Below, in pieces: positions 1 through 6,666 of a stretch of DNA of 14,154 nt; within the stretch, counting starts at the first letter, position 1; every line of letters starts with the position of its first letter. The notes beneath the pieces were generated by a model, which had not been told where the DNA came from, made no database searches, and saw only the letters and a program-made list of their open reading frames with translations. The translations under genes and the position numbers were made by a program. The DNA comes from CAIYHK01 sp964638795 (lineage in GTDB: Bacteria; Actinomycetota; Acidimicrobiia; Acidimicrobiales; Ilumatobacteraceae): NCBI GenBank assembly GCA_964638795.1, contig CAZXAX010000044.1, forward strand, positions 1-14,154, read 5' to 3'.

Positions 1-27
1 TGTGGATTGGGTGTTGATAGTGCTCAT
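1..27 (-). CDS. pstB: Start of the next pst-operon gene, probably PstB ATPase (partial)
   Basis: Only the first nine codons are inside the window; they read MSTINTQST. The ATG (27 to 25) overlaps the TGA of pstA (26 to 24) as ATGA, the usual sign of translational coupling. An AAAGG stretch about six bases upstream of the ATG, inside the end of pstA, can serve as ribosome binding site. In nearly all bacterial pst operons the gene after pstC-pstA encodes PstB, the cytoplasmic ATPase that powers phosphate import. The nine residues carry no diagnostic motif, so the identity rests on gene order alone; the reading frame itself is well supported. Confidence 0.6.
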
Positions 28-1118
28 GCCAAGCCTTTCTTCTGTAGACGTTTGCGTTTGAACTTGCTGATGTGATCTGGGCCACGACCGCCCAGCATGC
101 GGGCGGTAACGAACAACACGAGTACGAGGATCAGCAGCACAAGTGCTCCGGTCCATGCGCGTTGAATCTGAGCTTCTTGTGGGAAGCGAACTAAACGGAA
201 GACAAAAAACGGTAAAGCATCTTGCTTGCCACCAAACGGGTTGGTGTTAACTACGAATGCACCGCCTACGGTGAGAATAAGTGGCGCGGTTTCACCGATG
301 ACTCGGGCGATACCAAGAATCACTGCGGTGGCGAGCCCTGAACGCGAAGTTGGGAGAACAACAGTGCTCGTTGTGCGCCAGTCAGTTCCTCCGAGTGCGA
401 GTGATGCCTCGCGGAGGCCGCCTGGGACCAAGCGCAAAACCACTTCCGCAGTTCGTGTAACGGTGGGCAAAAAGAGCACGGAAAGCGCTAGAGCGCCCGC
501 AAAACCAGATTGCTGTTGGCCGAGCGCGAGAATCCACGATGCATAGATAAACAATCCAGCGACGATTGAAGGCACAGCGCTCATCGCGTCCGTGAGGGTG
601 CGTAGCAATCCAGCAAATCGACCTTTGACTTCATTCAGGTAGACAGCTGACAACACACCGAGTGGAATGGAGATCATTGCGGCAAGACCAACTTGTTGCA
701 ATGTTCCGATGATCGCGTGCGCGCCACCACCTTCGGTCGCATCGCTTAACGCGCCTACGTAGCGTTGATCTTCGGTGAAGAAGCGTGGCCGCAATGCGTG
801 GTAGCCCTTGCCGATTACATAGAGCACAACAAGCACAAGCGGAACAAGGACGAGCAGTGCGCTCGACCAGACAACAACCTTCGCTACGAGGTCTTGTGAT
901 GCAATTTTCCCAAAACGACGGCGTGAGTTAATCAACACAATCGCGATGAAGATGATGTAGCTAATTAGCCAGAACCCAAGTGCTCCATCGAATGGGAGAA
1001 GTACGTAGAGGAGAAACCACGTGGATGCAAGTGCTGTTGCGAACGAAAGTGCCACGGTCGCAACCTCATCTGGGTTGAACCGTCGGGGTTTGATTCTTTC
1101 TTCCACAATCTCGGACAT
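24..1118 (-). CDS. pstA: Phosphate ABC transporter permease PstA
   Basis: This is one of the two membrane subunits of the high-affinity phosphate importer PstSCAB; with PstC it forms the channel that couples to PstB. The 364-residue protein has two extra hydrophobic segments near the N-terminus (about 18-42 and 47-64), then a permease core of about six segments from residue 79 to 342. The BPD_transp_1 coupling loop is clear at about 237-259 (EASLALGGTDWRTT then VVLP), followed by GIARVIGETAPLIL, typical of PstA/PstC. The N-terminal extension is longer than in E. coli PstA (about 296 residues). I chose the ATG at 1118 because GGAG lies seven bases upstream and pstC stops one base before it. 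A start at 1160 would add 14 Arg-rich residues and overlap pstC by 41 bases. The C-terminal tail is strongly basic. Confidence 0.93.
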   Translation of the reverse strand: MSEIVEERIKPRRFNPDEVATVALSFATALASTWFLLYVLLPFDGALGFWLISYIIFIAIVLINSRRRFGKIASQDLVAKVVVWSSALLVLVPLVLVVLYVIGKGYHALRPRFFTEDQRYVGALSDATEGGGAHAIIGTLQQVGLAAMISIPLGVLSAVYLNEVKGRFAGLLRTLTDAMSAVPSIVAGLFIYASWILALGQQQSGFAGALALSVLFLPTVTRTAEVVLRLVPGGLREASLALGGTDWRTTSTVVLPTSRSGLATAVILGIARVIGETAPLILTVGGAFVVNTNPFGGKQDALPFFVFRLVRFPQEAQIQRAWTGALVLLILVLVLFVTARMLGGRGPDHISKFKRKRLQKKGLA

Positions 1119-1119
1119 T

Positions 1120-2187
1120 TCAGATCTCCGTCTGCGCGCCGGAGCGGCCCTTACCGACAATCACTGAAGCGATCGCATTTACCAACAGAGTCAACAAGAA
1201 CAGAGCGAGGCCCGCAGCCATGAGAGCTGAAATTCCATTGGCGTTAGATTCGCTGAACTTCAGTGCAATCAGCGCTGCAATCGAGTTGCTACCTTGCTCC
1301 ATGATCGAGAATTGACGCACAAACATTGGTGAGATGATCAGCGTTACCGCAATGGTTTCACCAAGTGCGCGACCAAGACCCAGCATCGCGCCACCGATAA
1401 TGCCACCGCGGCCGAACGGCAACACAACGTCTCGGATCACGCCCCATTTGGTTCCACCAAGTGCAAGTGCTGCTTCTTGTTCACCCATTGGAGCTTGGGC
1501 AAAAACTTCACGCATCACCGATGTGCACAACGGGATTACCATCAAAGAGACAACGACACCTGCCACGAAGGTCGATGCTGCAAATTGTCCGATCGAGTGA
1601 GGTGCCGGCCCGCTTGCCTTGAAGAGGGGGATCCAGCCGAGGTTGTCGCCCATCCATTTTCCAACGGTGATTAGTCGAGGCTGCAGGTAGAACAATCCCC
1701 AGAGGCCATAGATGAGACTTGGAATCGCCGCGAGTAAGTCAACCAACGAGGTGAGCGGTCTACGAATTCGTGTCGGTGCATATTGGGTGATGAAAAGTGC
1801 TGTTGCAATTGAGATCGGTACCGCAATGAAAAGAGCGACCAACGAAATTTGGATCGTGTACGGGAGCACCGCGCCGATACCAAAATCGCCTCCCTGGTCA
1901 GGGGCCCACATTTCCGTGGTCAGAAACGAGAAGCCCGCTTTGCGCAGTGCCGACGCACCTCGAAAGAGCAGGAAGCCACCAATAAGGGCCATTAGAGCCA
2001 GTGTTGTGAACCCAGCCGCCGTCGCTACGCCACGATAAATGCGATCGGGAACATCACGATGAACAGCTATTTCAATGCGTTCCTCGGGGTTCACCGCTTC
2101 GTTTTGCTCTTGGGCTTGAATCACGCTTTTCGCACTGTCTGTGTTGGGTCGCGCAACGACTTTTCGCGGACAAAACAAGTCAAACAA
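1120..2187 (-). CDS. pstC: Phosphate ABC transporter permease PstC
   Basis: This is the second membrane subunit of the phosphate importer and the first gene of the leftward operon. From the start given, the protein has 355 residues. Its first 50 residues are hydrophilic, followed by six hydrophobic segments (about 53-76, 107-133, 146-168, 201-221, 261-285, 320-345). The EAA coupling loop is at about 237-259 (EQEAALALGGTKWGV then DVVLP) and LGRALGETIAVTLI follows, as expected for PstC. The start is uncertain. The longest frame opens at a TTG (2187) only 28 bases from a candidate PHO box, leaving little room for a promoter. GTG codons at 2124 and 2094 would remove 21 or 31 poorly characteristic residues and fit the promoter better. 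It is separated by one base from pstA. Confidence 0.93.
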   Translation of the reverse strand: MFDLFCPRKVVARPNTDSAKSVIQAQEQNEAVNPEERIEIAVHRDVPDRIYRGVATAAGFTTLALMALIGGFLLFRGASALRKAGFSFLTTEMWAPDQGGDFGIGAVLPYTIQISLVALFIAVPISIATALFITQYAPTRIRRPLTSLVDLLAAIPSLIYGLWGLFYLQPRLITVGKWMGDNLGWIPLFKASGPAPHSIGQFAASTFVAGVVVSLMVIPLCTSVMREVFAQAPMGEQEAALALGGTKWGVIRDVVLPFGRGGIIGGAMLGLGRALGETIAVTLIISPMFVRQFSIMEQGSNSIAALIALKFSESNANGISALMAAGLALFLLTLLVNAIASVIVGKGRSGAQTEI

Positions 2188-2214
2188 TCCGAGGTAGCGG
2201 TCACCTATCCCATT

Positions 2215-2254
2215 GGTTATGACAAGGTAAACGTGAGATTAAATGAGGAAATCC
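2215..2254 (-). promoter_or_regulatory. Candidate PHO box upstream of pstC
   Basis: On the plus strand, heptamers GGTTATG, GGTAAAC, GATTAAA and GAAATCC begin at 2215, 2226, 2237 and 2248, an exact 11-base spacing. Read on the minus strand the central units become GTTTACC and CATAACC, close to the GTTCACC direct-repeat unit that actinobacterial PhoP regulators bind. The orientation fits control of the leftward pstC operon. The outer units match poorly, so the array is a candidate, weaker than the one before the soluble PstS-like gene. Confidence 0.4.
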
Positions 2255-2320
2255 GCCTTATAAAACGGCTGTCGGCGATGGTACAAACTACGCGTGCATC
2301 GTCGGCGAACTGGACACTCA

Positions 2321-4201
2321 ATGGGCCAAAGACTCATGGTGCTTTTCGGTCTAACCCTTATGGCGATTGGGTTTCTGGGAATTCGTAGCGTAGAGGCATC
2401 GCCGTTGAACAAAACCACTTTGGATCCCACGCGCAGTGCCTCGGCCTCGAAGACTGAAGGTCTCGACAACGAGGTGATAACGGTGAGTTGGGCAGGGTTT
2501 GGACCAACGGGACAAGACGGCTCAAACCAGACCGTCGTACTCCAGTGCAGTGCAGAGCCCCAGACGCTGAGCGATTGCTTCACCGCCGACCCGTATCCTG
2601 CGATTGCCAACGGGAACCGCAAACTTGGCCGTACCCTCGATGACGGAACTGGCAGTGTGCAATTCGAGGTGCGGCCAGCAGCACAGCTACCGGCGCTCAA
2701 CTGTTCGGAGCGCAATCCATGTTCAGTTCTGATCTACGAAAGCGGCGAGTCGTCAATTCCCGCTGACGAACTGCCACAGACGGCGGCAATAGTGGAGTTG
2801 GAGTTTGCCCCGAGCGTGGCCGACTGCCCACCCGTTACTGATTTCGATCTCCGTTTCGACGGTTCGGCCTCAGCCTCAACCCTCTTTTACAGATGGGCTG
2901 CAGAGAAATGTGATGGCCGTAACGCCATCGTGATTGATTACACAACTGGCGGAGACAACACCGGTCGCGAGAACTTCCTCGGCGGATTGGTGGATGGAGG
3001 GGTTACGGGACTCGCTGCATCCAAATACGAGTTGGAATCACATAGCGAAATTGAAGATTTTGAATACGCACCGGTGGATCTAACGGCTGTAGCAGTGGTC
3101 GTAAACATGCGTGACCCGATGACTGGTGAACCAATCACGGATCTGACTCTGAGCCCTCGCCTTGTTGCCCGCCTGATAACCGATTCCGATGTCACAAACC
3201 TTTTTACTGATCCAGAATTCCGCCGCCTCAACTCGCGAGTGCGTTTGCCACTCAATGGGCTTGAATATCCAGTGCTGCGAGCAGAAAAAAACGCCGATTC
3301 GTACATCGTCACTTCCTGGTTAGTGAGTGATGAGAACACCTCGCTCTTTCTTGCAGACGAAGATGTTTACAACAAACCGGTAAATGACGCTTACATCGGC
3401 CTTGAGTATCCCCGTGACATATTTGAAAACGTTGCGCAGTCTGCCAATTTTTTGCCTCGTCAAGGTCAAGTAAACGTTGCGTTGAAGATGTTTTACGGGA
3501 TCTCGCCATCGGGTACGACTCCACTCAATCCCACTGAAATCGGATTAATCGGAATCGTTGATTTCCCAACTGCACAGCGATTCGGTTTGCCTACTGCAAA
3601 ATTGGTTAATGCTGCCGGTGTGGCAGTTGCACCGACGGAAGAGTCAATTCTCGCTGGTTACGAGTCAATGCAGTCCTTGCGAAACGGCACCAGGCTAAAT
3701 GATTTTGCAAGCACGAACGAAGCTGCCTACCCATTGGTAAAAGTCGACTACATGATGGTTCCCACCAAAGGTATTGACAACGAGAAAAACGAATCATTGC
3801 AGTCGTTTTTGCAATTCGTTGTCGGCGCTGGACAGGAAATTTTGTTACCGGGTTATGTAGAACTACCAGATGATCTCAAGTCGCAGACCCTGCAGGTTAT
3901 TGAGACTCTCAAGGACAACCTGATTCCTGAATCCACAACTTCCACAACTACATCCACAACCTCAACGACAACGGTGTACGTTCCAGACAACACTGATTAC
4001 GGAAACTACGACACGACAACAACGACCGCGCCGTCCACAACGACGTCTACATCTGCACCACCCGTTGTTGTGGGTCGTCCAGCGTTGGCAACACTTCCTC
4101 GCGGACAGTCCTTGCAAACCGTGCCTTTCATCTTCATCGGCGGACTGATGTCATCAATTGGCGCATTTTGGGGACGCATTCGCAAAGGTGGGAAAAAATG
4201 A
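2321..4201 (+). CDS. Membrane-tethered PstS-like phosphate-binding protein with neocarzinostatin-like domain
   Basis: This is a probable extracellular phosphate receptor for the divergent PstCA permease. The 626 residues divide as follows: a signal peptide (1-26, ending VEA); an Ig-like domain at about 46-163 whose GF motif and two cysteine pairs (C76/C86 and C128/C134) resemble neocarzinostatin-family domains; a PstS-type periplasmic-binding fold at about 172-520; a Thr/Ser-rich stalk (539-579); a hydrophobic anchor (about 600-617); and the basic tail RIRKGGKK. In the binding domain, the YAPVDLTAVAVV strand, the long LSPRLVARLITDS helix and the final YVELPDDL match the order of elements in PstS. 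The end of the protein is built like a sortase sorting signal, but LPRGQ (592-596) stands where LPXTG would be. The ATG at 2321 places the signal peptide correctly; a GTG at 2294 would add nine residues. It overlaps the next gene by ATGA. Confidence 0.75.
   Translation: MGQRLMVLFGLTLMAIGFLGIRSVEASPLNKTTLDPTRSASASKTEGLDNEVITVSWAGFGPTGQDGSNQTVVLQCSAEPQTLSDCFTADPYPAIANGNRKLGRTLDDGTGSVQFEVRPAAQLPALNCSERNPCSVLIYESGESSIPADELPQTAAIVELEFAPSVADCPPVTDFDLRFDGSASASTLFYRWAAEKCDGRNAIVIDYTTGGDNTGRENFLGGLVDGGVTGLAASKYELESHSEIEDFEYAPVDLTAVAVVVNMRDPMTGEPITDLTLSPRLVARLITDSDVTNLFTDPEFRRLNSRVRLPLNGLEYPVLRAEKNADSYIVTSWLVSDENTSLFLADEDVYNKPVNDAYIGLEYPRDIFENVAQSANFLPRQGQVNVALKMFYGISPSGTTPLNPTEIGLIGIVDFPTAQRFGLPTAKLVNAAGVAVAPTEESILAGYESMQSLRNGTRLNDFASTNEAAYPLVKVDYMMVPTKGIDNEKNESLQSFLQFVVGAGQEILLPGYVELPDDLKSQTLQVIETLKDNLIPESTTSTTTSTTSTTTVYVPDNTDYGNYDTTTTTAPSTTTSTSAPPVVVGRPALATLPRGQSLQTVPFIFIGGLMSSIGAFWGRIRKGGKK
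3932..4057 (+). repeat. Thr/Ser-rich stalk-coding low-complexity tract
   Basis: Imperfectly repeated ACA/ACT/TCC codons encode residues 538-579 of the tethered PstS-like protein, broken by one Tyr/Asp-rich stretch around residues 552-564. Such tracts usually form extended, possibly glycosylated stalks that hold a domain away from the membrane. Runs of this kind are also prone to length variation between strains. Confidence 0.6.
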
Positions 4202-5019
4202 ATCCCAAACGGTGGCGGTGGTTCGCAGGAACTTTCGGAGTACTGATCGTCGGATTCATGCTTAATGTCTTTGTGATATCCGATATTTCACACGATCGAG
4301 CCCAACGCCTCCTTTACGCGGAATTCCGTTCCGCCCTGAAGAATGGTGCTGCGCCTGTGGACAGCCCGGTGGCAAAGGGAACTCCAGTGGCGATTATCAA
4401 GATCCCGAGCATTGATGTTGATGAGGTGGTCGTAGAAGGTACCTCTTCACGTGATTTGCAACGGGGAGTTGGCCATCTAAGAAGTTCAGCACTACCCGGT
4501 CAGTACGGAACATCTGTTCTGATCGGGAGACGCACTTCTTTCGGGGGCGTATTCGGTGAGATTGGTTCCCTGGAACCAGGCGATGAGATACAGGTCGTGA
4601 GTGCGCAAGGAACCACCACTTATCGTGTGGCTTCCAAAGACATTTTCGGTGGGGAAGACGCAGAGGCATTTGCTCCAGCTGGAAATGCGCTTCGGCTGGT
4701 GACTTCTGCAAGCACATTTGGCACGAGCAAGCGACTTTCAGTCCTGGCGTTGGCTGAGAAGGGGACTGCGTTCCCTGTCGGCATTAAAGGCGTGATGGCA
4801 CCCGTGTCACTTGATGAACTTGGTGCGAATATGAATCATCAAAATGCAGGCAGTCTGTTGGTGTGGCTACAGATCATGATCGTGGCTGCTGCGGGTGCAA
4901 TTTGGGTGGTAAGCCGTTGGGGTTTGCGAAGTGCGTGGCCAATGGTTTCGCCCGTAATTTTGGTAACGCTTTACGTGGTTTCGAATCAGTTAATCGGAAT
5001 CTTGCCTTCATACTTCTAG
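4198..5019 (+). CDS. Sortase-fold membrane protein lacking catalytic His and Cys
   Basis: The 273-residue protein has one N-terminal membrane segment (about 8-27), a sortase-like beta-barrel (about 60-188) and two C-terminal membrane segments (about 219-238 and 247-268). The sortase signature is easy to follow: PVAIIKIPSIDVDEVVVEGT, then the GVGH element, ALPGQYGTSVLIG, LEPGDEI, TYRV and KRLSVLALAE. However, the catalytic His of the GHR motif is Arg111 (GRRTSFG) and the catalytic Cys of TLxTC is Ser170 (LRLVTSAS). Only the Arg near the end (Arg179) is kept. In known sortases Cys and His are both needed for transpeptidation, so cell-wall attachment activity is unlikely. The frame is intact and is coupled by ATGA to the upstream PstS-like gene, so I do not read it as a pseudogene. 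It may act as a structural or binding partner of that protein (inference). An in-frame ATG at 4168 would overlap the upstream gene by 34 bases and is less likely. Confidence 0.8.
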   Translation: MNPKRWRWFAGTFGVLIVGFMLNVFVISDISHDRAQRLLYAEFRSALKNGAAPVDSPVAKGTPVAIIKIPSIDVDEVVVEGTSSRDLQRGVGHLRSSALPGQYGTSVLIGRRTSFGGVFGEIGSLEPGDEIQVVSAQGTTTYRVASKDIFGGEDAEAFAPAGNALRLVTSASTFGTSKRLSVLALAEKGTAFPVGIKGVMAPVSLDELGANMNHQNAGSLLVWLQIMIVAAAGAIWVVSRWGLRSAWPMVSPVILVTLYVVSNQLIGILPSYF

Positions 5020-5024
5020 ACGAA

Positions 5025-5064
5025 CTTTCCGTTTTCTTTCACGGGAGTTTCACTTGTGTTCACC
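5025..5064 (+). promoter_or_regulatory. Candidate PHO box upstream of the soluble PstS-like gene
   Basis: Related heptamers CTTTCCG (5025), CTTTCAC (5036), GTTTCAC (5047) and TGTTCAC followed by C (5057) occur with spacings of 11, 11 and 10 bases. They resemble the GTTCACC direct repeats with 11-base period recognised by actinobacterial PhoP. The array lies about 80 bases before the start of a phosphate-binding-protein gene and faces it. No convincing -10 hexamer was identified between the array and the gene. This is the best regulatory signal in the window. Confidence 0.55.
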
Positions 5065-5130
5065 TAGGCAACAAGAAGCGGCAACCTTCATCAAGTTGAA
5101 TAGCGGTGTTGCATCAGGCACACATTCAAC

Positions 5131-5136
5131 GGAGGG
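5131..5136 (+). promoter_or_regulatory. Strong ribosome binding site deciding a TTG start
   Basis: GGAGGG sits six bases before the TTG at 5143. No ATG or GTG at an equal distance opens the frame, and the resulting N-terminus (MSLKKLKLKV then an Ala-rich stretch) is a good signal peptide, so the rare TTG start is well supported. Confidence 0.8.
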
Positions 5137-5142
5137 AAAGCC

Positions 5143-6645
5143 TTGTCACTCAAAAAGCTCAAACTGAAGGTTGCGGCAGCCGCAACTGCAGCGGCAATTG
5201 GAGCACCGCTGTTCATCGGGGTAGGGGCAGCATCTGCCACAACCTCATCTGAAACTGGCGGAAACAATGGAGCCACGAAGGTCATTGCAATGGCGGGATC
5301 TGACACCACATCCCTCGTAATGGAAGCTGTCGCGACTGCCTACAACCAGTCCGCGGGCAACAAAGATCGCGATCGAGTTGTGAACATTCCGCCGCTTCAT
5401 CACGTGGCTGCGAACCTCGGTGGTACGCCGTTGGCTGACGGTACGGGTGGCTTCACTGGTGGCTCCGAGCAGCTCGCCTCATATCAAGCAACCAAGGGAT
5501 ACCTAGCAGCGGCCCGTATGGGTTGGCCGACCGGCGCCTTTGTACCTGGCGACGCAGATTGCCCGCAAGAGCGTTTGTATGGTGGCGAAGGTGCAGTTGA
5601 TAAGGGTACGTCCACACTTGGTAACACATCACCAAACGGTGCAATCGACGTCACCAACGACACATTCTCAACTTTTGCCGACATTCGTGACCTAAACAAT
5701 GACGGCGATTTCGACGATGTGAATGAGAAGATCGAACTTGGACTCGTGGCACCAAACGGATCTGGATCTGGTCGTTCTGCAGCGCTTGACGAGACCAATA
5801 ACCCAGAGGGTTGCCTTGACATCGCTCGTTCGTCAAGTGCGCCATCTGCGCTTCAGCAGGCTTCATTCGACACCTGGGGATTTGCGCTTGATGCAATTGG
5901 CTGGACTTATTTCTCCGGTAACACACACGGCGTCACGTCGTTGCTGAAGTCACAACTGACGCAGGTTTACACCTGTGATGCTGGAACGAATACACCTCAG
6001 TTTCAGACCTGGGAAGAACTCGGAGCTACCGATGCAAATAAGACCGCGACGATCAAGCCTTATCGCGTGCAGCCAGGCTCTGGTACCGCCACTGACGTTG
6101 CGACTGTATTGATCGGCCTCGCATCTGCTGCCGATGCAAGCTTCACGAACTGCTCTGCACCCGGATCAATCTTCCCGACAGTGCAAGAACACGACTGCAA
6201 CGCCGTGGCAGATGCCGACAAGCCTGATGCAATTTGCTTCTACGGTTACAGCCGCTGGCGCATTCAGGCCTCGGGTATCGAGGTTGACAAGCGCAATGGT
6301 GCGAAGTTTGGCCGCTTCCGTGCGACAGAAGCTGCAACTGCACTCTTGCCAACACCAAGCACAATCAACGAAACCTCTGCTCGTTATGCAGGAACACGCA
6401 TCGTCTACAACCTTGTCTACCGCGGTGCTTCGGGATCGACCACAATGCCGTCATTTAACGACGCACTAGCAGTGGTAGGTGTACGTCCTACTGGTGAAGG
6501 TGGAGAGATTGGATTCCTCTGCAAAGGTGGAGCCGCAACTCGCATCATTCGTCTCTATGGTTTGATCCCGCTCCGTTCGGGTCAGACCGATGCTGCTGGC
6601 GGATACCCAGACTCTTACTGCCGCCACAACAAGTACTCGCTCTAA
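5143..6645 (+). CDS. Secreted PstS-family phosphate-binding-like protein
   Basis: This is a probable soluble solute-binding protein of the phosphate importer. The 500-residue product has a Sec signal peptide (about 1-32, ending ASA) and no membrane anchor or lipobox. Three loops fit the anion-binding loops of the PstS-like fold: GSDTT (52-56), IARSSS (227-232) and QPGSGT (310-315). It is longer than classical PstS (about 320-370 residues). One insertion holds an EF-hand-like loop, DLNNDGDFDD (183-192), which could bind calcium. At least eight cysteines (including C140, C224, C278, C337, C352, C365, C460, C493) suggest disulfides and an extracellular location. The start is TTG, justified by GGAGGG. 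A candidate PHO box lies upstream and a propeller gene follows after 21 bases. The family assignment rests on loop motifs and context, and binding of another anion cannot be excluded. Confidence 0.75.
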   Translation: MSLKKLKLKVAAAATAAAIGAPLFIGVGAASATTSSETGGNNGATKVIAMAGSDTTSLVMEAVATAYNQSAGNKDRDRVVNIPPLHHVAANLGGTPLADGTGGFTGGSEQLASYQATKGYLAAARMGWPTGAFVPGDADCPQERLYGGEGAVDKGTSTLGNTSPNGAIDVTNDTFSTFADIRDLNNDGDFDDVNEKIELGLVAPNGSGSGRSAALDETNNPEGCLDIARSSSAPSALQQASFDTWGFALDAIGWTYFSGNTHGVTSLLKSQLTQVYTCDAGTNTPQFQTWEELGATDANKTATIKPYRVQPGSGTATDVATVLIGLASAADASFTNCSAPGSIFPTVQEHDCNAVADADKPDAICFYGYSRWRIQASGIEVDKRNGAKFGRFRATEAATALLPTPSTINETSARYAGTRIVYNLVYRGASGSTTMPSFNDALAVVGVRPTGEGGEIGFLCKGGAATRIIRLYGLIPLRSGQTDAAGGYPDSYCRHNKYSL

Positions 6646-6666
6646 GCGATTGGACGGGACTAAATA

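Noticed and set aside
226..546. Open frame on the plus strand opposite pstA
   Set aside because: Low-complexity composition, no start signal or family match; it is a shadow of the strongly supported pstA frame.
24..1160. pstA start at 1160
   Set aside because: It would overlap pstC by 41 bases and add an Arg-rich leader, whereas ATG 1118 has GGAG at a good distance and abuts the pstC stop.
2253..2268. CCG-N2-TTATAA-N2-CGG partial palindrome as an operator or shared -10 element
   Set aside because: The symmetry is broken at the inner positions and no matching -35 element is evident, so it may be chance.
3932..4057. Short repeats as a CRISPR or microsatellite array
   Set aside because: The repeats are irregular Thr/Ser codons in frame inside a gene and have no spacers.
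4094..4108. LPRGQ as a true LPXTG sorting motif
   Set aside because: Thr and Gly are not in the required places and the neighbouring sortase lacks its catalytic Cys, so wall anchoring is not supported.
4198..5019. Sortase-like gene as a pseudogene
   Set aside because: No frameshift or stop is present, the fold motifs are kept and it is translationally coupled; loss of two residues is better described as a pseudoenzyme.
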